From Porogramme epimiltina (Eukaryota; Basidiomycota; Agaricomycetes; Polyporales; Polyporaceae): 34,631 bases of DNA. Where the stretch lies: the NCBI GenBank assembly GCA_900155495.1, contig FTLJ01000663.1, positions 1-34,631 of the forward strand. Reading direction: 5' to 3'. The notes below the pieces were generated by a model, which ran no database searches, was not told the origin of the DNA, and saw nothing but the letters and a program-made list of their open reading frames with translations. Positions within the stretch are counted from its first letter, which is position 1, and each line of letters opens with the position of its first letter. Shown here piece after piece: positions 1 through 11,744 of the stretch. The position numbers were made by a program, and so were the translations under genes.

Positions 1-59
1 CTCTTCCTCCCTCCCATCCCCCGTCTCCTCCGCCCGCCAGCCTCCCGCCCGCCCCCGCC
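1..59 (+). promoter_or_regulatory. Pyrimidine-rich 5' leader of the ITC1-like gene
   Basis: The first 59 bases are almost entirely C and T, as is usual for sequence just upstream of the ATG in basidiomycete genes. The transcription start lies here or beyond the window edge. No specific factor site is recognised. Confidence 0.5.
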
Positions 60-3000
60 ATGCCCACCTGCAGGCGCAAACGCGTCCTCCTCACAGAGCC
101 GTCCCCGGCCCTCCTCGATGCCCTCAAACACGACCCCGGGAGAGAGGTCTTCTTCCTCGCCGAGACCGGTGAGATCTTCGACAACTATGAGTGCGTCGAC
201 CGTCCATGTGGCTCCCTCTCCGCCTCCCGCTCACACACCGTGGGCTCCTCATAGGGCCTATGCGGCACGAATGTCCTTCTACAGGCTCAAGCAGTTCCAG
301 TGCGAGGTCACCGGCAAGAGTGGCCTCGACTATTTCCAAGCATTGGAGAGCGAGCGGCAGGAGGCTCGCACCATGCACTCGAGGTTTCCAGACCAGCTCA
401 AGGCTGCTGTGCTGAAAGCCGTCCAGTGGCGTACGTCCATCCTTCCTTCGCGTGCTTTACGTGTCTTTCTTACCCATTCTGCCTCTCTAAATTCTCAGAG
501 GTGATGGGTCGCCTAGACCACCTTGTTGAGGCCGTGTATGACCGCTTCAAGGATAGGTATTATGCAGACGAGAGTGCGTAGCCTTGGTTCTTTCTTCCGG
601 AATGTGGCAGTTAACCATCTTTCCCCGCACTTTTCCCCGCAGAGGTCTATGTTGAGATACAGGGCGACAAGTATGTACCTTCAAAGCTCCATTCGTAAGC
701 ATGTAATGAACACCACTGTCCAACAGGTATCTTGCTCGTGTCCTTCAAGTGTTCCCGCCAAAGTCACCCGCTCCGCCACAAAGTCCCGGACCCGTCGCAT
801 CAACATCCACAGCATCGTCACCTCTCTCTGATGTACCTGCGGCGATCCACAAAGTTGCAGAAGACCTGAAAGTCTCCGTCAAGGACTCCATTGCCATGGA
901 TGATCCCGCCAAGTACGGTTACAAGGTTCAGGTGCTCGAAGAGGAGAAGCAACCGGGGTTCGGCAAGAACAATGAGAAAAGCAAAGGCAAGGAGACAAAC
1001 CGCCAGTGGGGCGGCTCTCTCATGGACGTGCGATGTAATACGATGAGGTACATCGCACTACACTGTCATTTAAGCTTATATACTGAACTCTTATAGCCGT
1101 GACCGCCTTGCATTTTCTAAGTCAATACTTCGCCGCTTCATTCGGGACTGCGTCGACCGCGACGCCGCAGTTGCATCACCGTGGACAGTGAAGCCTGCCA
1201 TCGCCGCTCGGTATGGTGTGAGCAGCGTCATGCCGGAGGAAATTAGGAAAGGAGTAGAGACCCTGAAGAAGGGAGAGATTGACAAGCGAAAGAAGGTGTG
1301 GGAAGACAAGGAGGGTCCTGCCTCGAAGAAGCGAAGACAAGTGGCTGAGGAGAAAGGTGTGTTTTGTGTCCTGCGCGAGTGGTAAACTATGCCGTCTACA
1401 TGAACTCACCAACCTCGTCGTGCAGAGAAGGAGAAGGCGATTGCAGCAGCAGTTGCGGAACAGCGTCAACGAGAAGAGCGCGAGCGGATGGCGCAGCAAC
1501 TCAAGCTCAAGGAAGAGAACGATCGACTTCTGGCCGAAAAGAAGAAAAAGAAACCAGTGCGATACCCGACAGAGGACTTAGATGTCGTACTGGGGGATAA
1601 AGAGAAGCGGGCAGGGATGAAGCTCAAGAGACCAGTACCCAGCAAGCTTGCCATGCCCTTTGGGGAAGACCATGAGACCAACGCGGCGTTCCTGATGTCT
1701 TACCAGTTCCTAGTCGTCTACGGGTAAGCATCACCAGTAGTCGTACCAAACTTTTCGCTGATCCGTCATGTCATCGACAGTCAACCACTCCACATGTCGA
1801 CGTTCAGCATGGACGACTTTGAGGGCGCGCTTCGACACTCTGTCATCGAGCCGCACTGTCAGTTACTTGCCGAAGTCCACGCCACGCTCATTTATAACTT
1901 GCGCACTGTGCCATTCAACCGACATAGCGCGATCATGACCCTAGTGAACTTCAAGGAAGAGACAAACGACCAGAGCGAGTTCCTTGGTGTCACTATTGAC
2001 CAGCTCACCACTGCCATGGCTGATGTCGGTAATAACTGGGAACGAGCTCCCCTCCGCCACGCCGAAGGGCGTGAAGGTTGGGAAGAGTCCATGGTCGGCT
2101 GCTTGAAAGACGTAAGTATATTGTCTGTATGGCCTCGCCGCAACGCTCACACGTTGTTTTGTCAGCATGCTACACTGGAGAACTTCCCGCGACTTCGCGA
2201 GATACTCACTCGTCTTCTATTTGCCCCGGATGAGGCTTCAGAGCCACCGAGCTCCGCCGCGCCCACACCAAACACGAGTCCGGCACCCTTACGCCTCACC
2301 ACACCAACGGCGCCAGGTCAACTATATCATAAGCTGCCAGCCAAGGATCGCGTTGCCATCATTTCCTTCATGTGCAACCTCGCCATCTCAAGCAAAGCCA
2401 TCCATGCTCACATGGAATTGTGCGAGGAGCAGCTTACTGCGTTGCGGAAAGAGAAGATCGAGGTCAACCGCACAAAGAAGCAATGGTACGGTCGCTAATT
2501 TGCATGTCTTTCAAACATTCTGACCAGTCGTATCCTACAGCCTCGAGGACATGGCAACACTCCAGGGTGAAACCAAACCCGACACCAATGGCCACGGCGA
2601 TGGCGACGTGGCGATGCACGACTCCTCCGACCTGTCCGACGTGCCAGGCTCTGACAATGAGGGCGAGTCTGCCTCCCGCGCACCACGCCGCACGGCCGCC
2701 AAGGAGCGCGAGCTGGCGCGCGCTAAGGCGTCGTCGGTGAAGCAGGCTCTTGCGGAGCACCGCCGGCTGGACGAGGAGGTGAACAAGCTCGAGCGGCGAC
2801 TCGAGGGCATCGAGCGGGAGTTCCGCAAGCTCCTCGGTTCGGTGCGCGTGAAGCCGCTCGGCCGCGACCGGTTCTACAACCGGGTGTGGTGGTTCGACGG
2901 GATGGGCGCCGCGTCGCTCATCGGCTCGGGGGGCACGGTACAGTACGGCACGGGCCGCATCTTCGTGCAGGGCGCGAGCGAGTTCGACGTAGACCTGCTC

Positions 3001-3402
3001 CGCCGGCGCGAGGAGAACATCGACGCGCGGCGGCGTGACGAAGAGGGTCCTGAAGGCATGCTCCGTCCAAACGAGTGGGCGGTGTTCAACGACATCGAGG
3101 AGGTGCAGGAGTTCATGGCGTGGTTGAACCCGAAGGGCGTGCGCGAGCTCGCGCTGAAGAATGCGCTGACGAAGTGGTGGAACCATATTGGACCTGGGAT
3201 GCGGCGGCGCGCAGCGGTGAGCCCACTCCGTCGATTTTCTCGCCTTTTGTCGGCGTCTGACATGGCGCATTCCGTGCAGGACCTCAACGCGAATGCGAAG
3301 ATTCCCGACGCTCGCCGCAGCGCGCGCAAGCACGCCGGCGCGGAGCTGCTACGCGAGCCGTATATGCAGTGGACGAACCGCAAGGCAATTAATGGGGCTT
3401 GA
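60..3402 (+). CDS. ITC1: ISWI complex accessory subunit, ITC1/ACF1-like (WAC, DDT, WHIM domains)
   Basis: Non-catalytic partner of the ISWI ATPase in nucleosome spacing and transcriptional repression in the nucleus (family knowledge). Eleven exons: 60-190, 255-430, 499-573, 643-670, 727-1047, 1097-1356, 1426-1723, 1781-2111, 2166-2485, 2541-3216, 3280-3402, giving 912 aa. Seen: an N-terminal WAC domain opening with MPTCRRKRVLLTEP and running to LARVLQVFPPKS (about residues 1-150); a charged coiled coil (about 275-345); a DDT domain around YQFLVVYGQPLHMSTF (about 413-470); WHIM1 (about 590-647); a second coiled coil; and a WHIM2/WSD block with PLGRDRFYNRVWWF near residue 746. The start is the first ATG after a CT-rich leader and fits the conserved family N terminus. 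It is shorter than yeast Itc1 (over 1200 aa). The last intron (63 nt) is a multiple of three without a stop, so an unspliced form would also read through. High confidence in identity; exon edges are inferred. Confidence 0.93.
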
Positions 3403-4250
3403 GCGCCCTTCACGCACTGTACTGCCGTTACTGTATTATTTGTTTATAATGGGTTGCCGTCCCCTCCTCCCCTTGGATCACCTATTCTCAGAAACCTCTC
3501 ACCTCATGCTCACGATCCACGTCTGGCAGACCAGACCAAGCAGGCTTGACCACCCCCCATCGCACCTCGCATGTATCACGATATACACTCTCGCACCTCC
3601 CCCCCCCGACACGGCATATACATCTAATGCGCGGACCCCGGACGTTGTAGCCTCGCCGTCTCATTTGCCGCCGCTCTTGTCTCATGCAATCCGTAGAATA
3701 CACCATGTAGCTCGCCAGTCGCCGCAATATTAGTTATCTAGCACTCCGTCCACGAATTGTACCAGAAGTATGAGAGCTTGACGCTGGAGATGACTACGGT
3801 GACGTCTTGGAGTTCTAGCTCCTCGTTCGCCCTACAATTTCGAACTCCCTGGCCTGGAGCCCGAATGAGTATATCCGGAGTTAAGATACGGTTGGCGATG
3901 ACACCAGAAAACAACACCACAGTCATCCTCCTGGCCCACACATGCTTGAAGAACACTCCCGGAGGTTCTTGGGTGCTGTCTACGATCCGGTTCTTCGCCG
4001 CGTCGTCAGGCGGTGGGTTCGACACATTCCCCAGTCCAATTGGTAGTCTTATTGGTCAGTCGTGGTGAAAGAGGTTTCCAAAGTATGCGTTTGCGCTTCG
4101 AGTCCATCTCTAGGTGAAATACACTGCGTACACGTCTAACGGATGTCGTAGTATGTCCACGCCCTCGGGTCCCATGAAAATGTTCTTCTGTCCCTTCCCT
4201 GCCCTACACCACAACCAGCACGCCCGACCCTATTGCCTCTTCTTCTTCCT
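3403..4250. other. Tail-to-tail intergenic region (ITC1 / AVT1 3' ends)
   Basis: 848 bp between two convergent stop codons. The left part (TTATTTGTTTATAATGGG just after the ITC1 stop) looks like 3' UTR. The middle holds a minus-strand open frame that is listed separately with low confidence. No repeat or RNA gene is recognised. Confidence 0.6.
3738..4025 (-). CDS. Uncertain open frame, possible small gene or 3' exon
   Basis: A 95-codon open frame between two convergent genes, beginning at a GTG (VSNPPPDDAAKN) rather than an ATG and ending ...YFWYNSWTEC-stop. The first half uses mostly G/C-ending codons, as real exons here do, but the opposite strand is open over the same stretch too. An ATG frame just upstream (MDSKRKRILWKP...) is not in phase with it, so a real gene would need an intron I could not place convincingly. 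I recognise no family. It may be chance, or the last exon of a gene transcribed toward ITC1. Confidence 0.2.
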   Translation of the reverse strand: MSNPPPDDAAKNRIVDSTQEPPGVFFKHVWARRMTVVLFSGVIANRILTPDILIRAPGQGVRNCRANEELELQDVTVVISSVKLSYFWYNSWTEC

Positions 4251-6584
4251 TCACAGCGGCTCGACCTCCGCCGTCGCGAACGCGCACACGGTGCCCCACA
4301 CGGCCATCGCGCCGCTAACAGCGAGGACGAGCGCGTCCCACGCGCCGCAGCGGCGCACGCCGCCCGCGAGCGCGACCTTGGCGCACACGGGGCCGATGAT
4401 GCAGAGCACGAAGGAGAACGTCGAGCCGAGCACGGCCATCACGGACGCGAACTCGGGCACGAGCACGGAGACGGCGACGGAGAGGAGCGTGAGCGCGACG
4501 CGCTCTGCGGTGATGAGCGTCTGCTTGAGCTGGCCCGGGGGCGTGGTGGGAGCGGACCCGGAGGCGGGGACGGAGGGGGCATGTGCGGGCGCGCCGTGGT
4601 CGCCCGGGGCGGCGCCGGATGTGTCGAGACCGAAGGCCATCTCGATGGTAAGGTTGAGCTGAAGAAGTGGGTGAGAAGGGGTATGGCGGATGAGCGTAAG
4701 CGATACCTACCGGTCGTGTGGTGAGGGCGAACTTAGATCTGCGGGAGGCACGTAGGTGAGAATACGGTGTTGGGACATCTCGAGAGGCATACGTACAACG
4801 GGGTAATCACGAGTCCCCAGAGCGCAATGGCGTTCAAGGCGGGGTGTACGTTGTACTGCATGAGGTCTCGGCTGAACTGCTCACGAATTGTCAGTTACCA
4901 TACTTTCCTTGCCAGATGTAGTTAAACCAACCTCATCACTGACGGCATTGCCGAACATAATGTACCCAACGACACCAAGCAGACCGTAAATGCCAGTAGC
5001 AATTGCGAAGGCCGAATTAATCATCTCGTCGAATCGCTCGGGTTCTTGCATGTCCCTAGCGAGAGTTGGGATGACAGCGTGGCCAGAGAACTGAGAAAAA
5101 GGGTCAGTGTGTTGTAAATGCATGCTGGAATGGAGCCGCACCCCAGCCATGAATAGCCCGAACGCGATCCCGAGCTCTTGGTAGTTGTCAATACCGAGAC
5201 TAGTGTCGGCAGGGCTCCATAGACTTCCAGGACTGTCGGGCTTCGTGAAACCGTCGAAGAGAATGATTCCCATGATAGCCATTAGAGAAAATATTCCAAC
5301 GATAGATGCGAACGAAAGCACGGATAGCGGCATGAGAACAGCGGGTATGAGTCTAATGGGAACAATGTTAGTTTGGTATGGGCCTGTTCATGAACAAGGA
5401 CCTACATAAATAGACCAATTAACTTGTAAGTGTCAGAGGAGTACTTTGGGAGAACTGCATACAGGGAGTCGGCGTAAAGCGTGACGAGAGCGACACTACA
5501 AGTGCATATGTGAGACGCGTACATCGGGAAGCAATTGCAAACTTACGACACAGTGAATAGCTCTAAACCGAAGATAACGCTAATAATTGGCATTGACCGC
5601 GGCCCGAACGCTTTGCGACCAATATCGGCATAGGAGCGTATACTAGAGTCTTCAAGCACTATACGTGCAAGAATCTTCGCGCTAGGCAGATGTCAGGAGG
5701 AGCAAGCGTGGCAGAGAAGCAAAGTGCATTACTCACGTATAGCATGAGATAAACCCGTAACCAATAATGAGAATGGTGCCCCAAATCCAACCAGCATATG
5801 AAAACGCCATGGGTTCCGAGAGCATACCAATGCCAAACAATACAGCGACCGCATTAAGCAACTGAGGGACAACGAATGAGCACATTTCTGACACGATTGG
5901 AGGCGGTACGGACAGTTTGCGCAAATGTACTTTGCCCGGTATGTCGGTGCTTTGGTTCTCGCAGGGATATCTTGGAGCGAGTGCTGACATGGGATACACG
6001 TCGAGGAGTAGGCGTATACTGGGGGATGCGTTGTTCCGATTGTACGGGTGCTTGACGAGAAAGAGAAGTGGAGGAAGGAGACGTCCGAATGATGAGGGGG
6101 GTGCGTTCTCCGATAGCCGGGTGGGGAGTCGGAACGTCGTCCCCGTCTTCGAATACGGGGGAGATATTCCAAGGAGCACGGGCGGACGTACGGAAGTCAA
6201 TCTGTCGGCCCTCGGACGTAGGAGCGGGCGTTAGGTCGTCGTCCCACTGAATGTTTGCGAACAGACTATCGTTGCCGGTGCTTTGGGCTCTCCGTCGGTC
6301 AAAGTGCGGCTCGACATCTTCGTCGAGATACTCTTCCTCCTCCACTTCCTCCGGGACGGCGGCCTCGACATCTAGGCCTGCACTGCGGCCAGAGGACGAA
6401 GAGACGGAACCGGAGACGAAGTCGGAGTGGTTGGTCTGGGCGCGACGGTCTGTAGGGGACGAAACGGTAAGCTTGGCGTGCTTTGTGTGGGGTAGGACAG
6501 AGGACACGAACAGGCCTCGAATGCATCTATGACACTGCTGGCCGACTGGTATGAGCCAGAGATGATGGCGGCCGGGAGAGACAT
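4251..6584 (-). CDS. AVT1: Vacuolar amino acid transporter, AVT1-like (AAAP / SLC32-type)
   Basis: Predicted proton-coupled amino acid transporter of the vacuolar membrane. Ten exons read down the minus strand: 6584-6512, 6449-5914, 5861-5737, 5681-5547, 5495-5406, 5352-5142, 5090-4932, 4876-4797, 4738-4711, 4658-4251; 614 aa. Seen: a soluble acidic N terminus of about 200 residues starting MSLPAAIISGSYQSASSVID; the family's first-helix signature LLNAVAVLFGIGMLSEPMAF; GLFMAGFSGHAVIPTLARDM in the middle; and ITPLSKFALTTRPLNLTIE before the last helices. Multiple hydrophobic segments fit the usual eleven. One exon is only 28 nt. Three donors are weak (GTTCGT, GTCCGT, GTTGGT). The 51-nt intron 5091-5141 is a stop-free multiple of three. 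It shares a divergent promoter with the TGL1-like lipase. The family call is firm; substrate and direction of transport are inferred. Confidence 0.92.
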
Positions 6585-7105
6585 GGGAGGGCGTCAAGGG
6601 GTCGTGGCGGTCGTTGGACGGTCGTGGTCGGGGCGGAGGCGGGTGAACAGAAGAGGAGGGGGGAGAGGGACCTGTGATAGGATGAGGGGTGGCGTTGATG
6701 AATTTGCGGCGGGCTGGCGAGGGGCGCAGGCGAGAAAATAAAAAGACGGCGGGAAAGAAGCACCAAGCTCCGGGCGTAGGTCACCCGCAGAAAATTGCGA
6801 GTGCCCAGAGATCCAGACCGAGGGGGGAGAGGCCCATCCCTGTTGAATGGCCTCCGTTGCTGGACGTTTCGCGCGCGTTCGCCATCGGCTGCCGGGAACA
6901 GCAGCGGTCGCGGATATCGTTCCTCGCTCACCCATGGCCGATAAGAACTCCCCGCCAGAGCTGCGATAGGCGCGTGACGTCACCCGCCCTCCAATCACGC
7001 GCCGTTGGCCCAAGGCGTCTCCACTGGAGCACAGGCTCTCCGTATTGTATACTGGTGGCCACCAGCTGCGACCGGCCGAGCTGCACCTGCCCACTCTCCT
7101 TCACC
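6585..7105. promoter_or_regulatory. Divergent promoter region between AVT1-like and TGL1-like genes
   Basis: 521 bp between two head-to-head start codons. It contains a perfect CRE palindrome (6975-6982) followed 8 bp later by a CCAAT box (6991-6995), both nearer the lipase. An open frame in phase with the lipase runs back to 6689, but it crosses these sites and has no family resemblance, so I treat it as non-coding. Confidence 0.6.
6975..6982 (+). promoter_or_regulatory. CRE-type palindrome TGACGTCA
   Basis: A perfect 8-bp palindrome, the consensus site of ATF/CREB bZIP factors, lying 124 bp upstream of the lipase ATG and about 390 bp upstream of the transporter ATG. A CCAAT box (HAP/NF-Y type) follows at 6991-6995. 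Function is inferred from sequence and position only. Confidence 0.45.
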
Positions 7106-8626
7106 ATGGCCCGACTGCCCTTCATCGGCCGCATCACCTCCAGGGACTACGTCGCCCTCGTCTTTGGCGGCATCTTCGTCTTCTTCGAGGCCATCCTCAC
7201 CGTCATTATCTCCTTCCTCCCCAAATCCGTCATTAGCTGGTTCTACGACCGCTCCCGCTCTCTCTTCCACTTCATCGCCGGTCCGCCCACCCCCAAGTCC
7301 TCAGAACAGCGCCTCACAGAGCGCATCCGCAAGGCAGAAGACTTCCAAAGGCTCTGTGAAATCTTCGGCTACGAGCACGAGGAGCATGTCGTACTCACTA
7401 AGGACGGCTACCTCCTTGGTCTTCACCGTCTACCAGCAAAGAAGGGTGAAGTCAGGCAGAACCCGGGCGCATCCACCGGCAAGCCCGTCGTCTATCTCCA
7501 TCATGGACTTCTCATGAACTCTGAGGTCTGGGTGTGTCTCACGTCCCCGGAGCGTTCCCTCGCTTTTACCCTCGTCGAACTCGGCTTCGATGTATGGCTG
7601 GGAAACAACCGCGGCAACAAATACTCCAAGAAGTCCATCCACCACAACCCGAACTCCTCCAAGTTCTGGGATTACAGCATCGACGACTTCGCATGGCACG
7701 ATATTCCCGACTCCATCTCTTACATCCTCGAGGTCACCAAAGAGCCCAGCCTGAGCTATGTCGGGTTCAGCCAGGGCACTGCTCAGGCCTTTGCCGCTCT
7801 CAGCATCCACCCCCCTTTGAACGAGAAGATCAACGTCTTCATCGCGCTCGCGCCTGCCATGAGTCCTGCTGGACTTGCAGCATCTGTGGTAGACAGCCTC
7901 ATGAAAGCCTCGTACGTATTTCTTGCAATGTCTCCCGTTTCCCCGCTAATGCAACTGTTCGCTTGCAGCCCGACACTCATTTTCCTCATCTTCGGCCGCA
8001 AGTCCATCATGTCCTCCGTCCCCGCCTGGCAGTCCCTCCTCTACCCGCCCGTCTTCTCCGCCGCCATCTCCGCCTCCCTCCGCTGGCTCTTCAACTGGCG
8101 CTCCGAGAACATCGCCGAGCTGCAGAAGCTCGCCGCGTACCCGCACCTCTACTCCTCCGCGTCCGTCAAGTCCGTCGTGCACTGGTTCCAGATCATGCGC
8201 AACGCCAAGTTCCAGATGTTCGACGACGACGTGCAGCGCGTCGTGCTCGTCCGCCGCGCCGCGCGCCCCTCGGGCGTCACCGCCTACGCGCCCGCCCGCT
8301 TCCCGACGCGCAACATCGTCACGCCCATCGTCCTCCTCTACGGCGACTGCGACTCACTCGTCGACATCGACGTGATGCTCCACGAGCTCCCGCGCCGCAA
8401 CACGTCCGCGCGCCGCCTCCGCGGGTACGAGCACCTCGACGTCATCTGGGGCGAGAACATCCACCGCGACGTGATCCCGCACGTTGTCAGCGCGCTCCGC
8501 GAGCATTGCATCGCGCCCGAGCGTGTCGCGGAGGCGGTCAAGATGACCAATGGGTTCGGGACGGACGTCGACGACGTGACGGGGTCGCAGACGCCTGCGG
8601 ATACACTCTCAGGTTACGAGAATTGA
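7106..8626 (+). CDS. TGL1: Steryl ester hydrolase / acid lipase-like protein, TGL1 family
   Basis: Alpha/beta-hydrolase with an N-terminal partial lipase domain; relatives hydrolyse steryl esters at lipid droplets or membranes. Two exons, 7106-7911 and 7969-8626, give 487 aa. Seen: a hydrophobic N-terminal anchor (about residues 15-35); the lipase block KDGYLLGLHRL; the oxyanion-side motif YLHHGLLMNSEVW; DVWLGNNRGNKYS; the nucleophile elbow GFSQG with Ser222; the acid in YGDCDSLVD (Asp395 or Asp397); and the histidine in GYEHLDVIWG (His424). The triad is complete. The 57-nt intron has GTACGT and TTGCAG ends but is a stop-free multiple of three; retention would insert a hydrophobic 19-residue stretch. 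The ATG chosen matches the family N terminus. Could be YEH-type rather than TGL1-type; the sequence alone does not decide. Confidence 0.92.
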   Translation: MARLPFIGRITSRDYVALVFGGIFVFFEAILTVIISFLPKSVISWFYDRSRSLFHFIAGPPTPKSSEQRLTERIRKAEDFQRLCEIFGYEHEEHVVLTKDGYLLGLHRLPAKKGEVRQNPGASTGKPVVYLHHGLLMNSEVWVCLTSPERSLAFTLVELGFDVWLGNNRGNKYSKKSIHHNPNSSKFWDYSIDDFAWHDIPDSISYILEVTKEPSLSYVGFSQGTAQAFAALSIHPPLNEKINVFIALAPAMSPAGLAASVVDSLMKASYVFLAMSPVSPLMQLFACSPTLIFLIFGRKSIMSSVPAWQSLLYPPVFSAAISASLRWLFNWRSENIAELQKLAAYPHLYSSASVKSVVHWFQIMRNAKFQMFDDDVQRVVLVRRAARPSGVTAYAPARFPTRNIVTPIVLLYGDCDSLVDIDVMLHELPRRNTSARRLRGYEHLDVIWGENIHRDVIPHVVSALREHCIAPERVAEAVKMTNGFGTDVDDVTGSQTPADTLSGYEN

Positions 8627-8956
8627 GTAGTCTGTCTGGCAGGCCGCGACGGATAGAGCTCTTGGGGTTCCACGAGTTACTGCGGTGGATATAATACGTA
8701 GTGCACGATAGCTAGATGATCGTGATAGGTTTGTCGTTGCGGACGCTCGCGCCCGTCTCTGAGGCTTGTGGGGTGGACGATGGATTTGGGATCTAGGATG
8801 TCACTAGGACTACTGTAGACTTATGTAATGGATGGATGATTGCATGTTTGGAGGATCGTCACCTTAAAGGGTTCGCACATGCTTGGTCTCTTGCCGAGGG
8901 CGTGGTCCGGAGTAAACACATCGTGCACGAGGATCTATGACATACAACAGCTGGGA
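8627..8956. other. Tail-to-tail intergenic region (TGL1 / eIF3k)
   Basis: 330 bp between convergent stop codons, presumably the two 3' UTRs. It is less GC-rich than the flanking exons. I see nothing further in it. Confidence 0.6.
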
Positions 8957-10030
8957 CTAGTTTACAGCAGGTACAACGGGTAGCGAGGTCTGCGCTGCGT
9001 GCGCGATAACTTTTACAAGCTCTACATAAAGCTCCGGCAGTCAGCATGAGCCGGAAAGAGAGGATGAGGGAACGCGACGCACGAGGCAGCTGGATGTTTT
9101 CTTGGACGACCGTCGACTCGATCTGGTTGTCCGGGTTTGGCGGGATGCTCACCACGCCCGTCGCGTCGTTCGCTGTCCAGCCGAGCTTCTCGACGTACGC
9201 GCTGAGTTCGGGGCCTGCTCCCCCCGCGATCGTCAGTAAGTGATGAAAAAAACCACCGCAGCAGTATGCGAGGGCGCGGGCGCACGCACCGGAGAGGTCG
9301 AGGTAGGAGCCGAGGCGGTCTGCGCCGATGCTCGTGAACGCGGCGGTGACGGCGCGGACGGCAACCTGGCGCACGGCGTCCTCGAAGCCGACGCACTCGA
9401 CGGTGTAGTTGTCGCGGAGCGCCTCGACGTCGTCGGAGCGGTAGAGGGCCCAGAAGGCGGGGAAGCGGCACTGCTGGAGGAGCGCGTGGAGCGCGGTGAG
9501 CACGCGGAGCTGCGCGGGGAGCGGGTCGGGCTCGTCCTGGCTCGCGGCGGGCGTGGGGCGCTCGTCGAGGAGGGAGATGCAGAGGTTGAAGTCGGGGAAG
9601 GGCGCGGAGGTGAGCGCTTTGATGAGGATGTTGATCACGACGTCCGGGTTGTAGAGGTCGGGGTTGAATTGGTACCTAGAAGGTGCGGGGTAGGGAGGCA
9701 TTAAATATTGGAGAGACGGATCAGAGTGTGGGGGAGGGGAGGAGGTCGTAGACTGAAGGGGTACAGGGGTGTAGGGCGCAGAATGTGCACTCACAATTTT
9801 AGTATGGCGAGGTTCGCGAGGCAGTCATATTCCTCGCTGCGTATTTGGTGGTAGAGATAATCCTCCAAAATACCGACATTTGAGGGGTTATAACGATCTG
9901 TTGTGGAGGGGCTTGCTTCATTGAAAATTCATGCGCACATGGGGCGAAGGCACGCACCCACTCCTGATACCAGCGTCTCGATCAGAGGGGGCCTTGAGGG
10001 AGGGGAGGACCAGTTAGCGGCGGAGGCCAT
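8957..10030 (-). CDS. eIF3k: Eukaryotic translation initiation factor 3 subunit K
   Basis: Non-core subunit of eIF3, pairing with eIF3l on the 40S ribosome in the cytoplasm. Five exons: 10030-9958, 9897-9795, 9675-9290, 9214-9083, 9021-8957; 252 aa, near the family size (about 220-250). Seen: the diagnostic N-terminal run DRYNPSNVGILEDYLYHQIR, then CLANLAILKLYQFNPD, a HAM-type helical domain with ALLQQCRFPAFW, and a winged-helix part with AYVEKLGWT and ESTVVQENIQLPQLVKVIAH. Start: ATG followed by ASAANWSSPPSRPPLIETLV. The acceptor before the last exon (ATGTAG) restores the frame to QLVKVIAHAAQ. The intron 9215-9289 (75 nt) is a stop-free multiple of three. It shares a 196-bp divergent promoter with the WD40 gene. 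Budding yeast lacks this subunit; its presence is normal for filamentous fungi. Confidence 0.93.
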
Positions 10031-10226
10031 ATTTGCGGTCGTGAGAGGTCCAAGAGTTGAAACAGGCTAGATACAGAAATGTGGACGTCGAGGACAGTGG
10101 CCGGAGGAGGTAAGAATCAAGATTTAGTAGACGCCCAATATTTCAATAGCCGAGACACGCTTTACCGGAACGCGTCCACTATCTTGTACGGACCGGCGCG
10201 AGTCCGCTTCTCCATCCTCCCCCTCC
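10031..10226. promoter_or_regulatory. Short bidirectional promoter (eIF3k / WDR5-like)
   Basis: 196 bp separates the two start codons. A CCAAT box occurs at 10135-10139, and a CT-rich stretch precedes the plus-strand ATG. With so little space the two genes probably share regulatory sequence; that is inference. Confidence 0.45.

Positions 10227-11744
<1,518 letters not shown>

Noticed and set aside
2464..3333. 289-codon minus-strand frame over ITC1
   Set aside because: Shadow of a GC-rich sense exon; low-complexity His/Arg/Ala with no domain.
4016..4030. GGGTTCGACAC resembling a tRNA B-box
   Set aside because: The end does not match the GGTTCGANNCC consensus, and no A-box or cloverleaf could be built around it.
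6689..7105. 139-residue N-terminal extension of the lipase
   Set aside because: In frame but crosses the divergent promoter with CRE and CCAAT; the family N terminus begins at the ATG at 7106.
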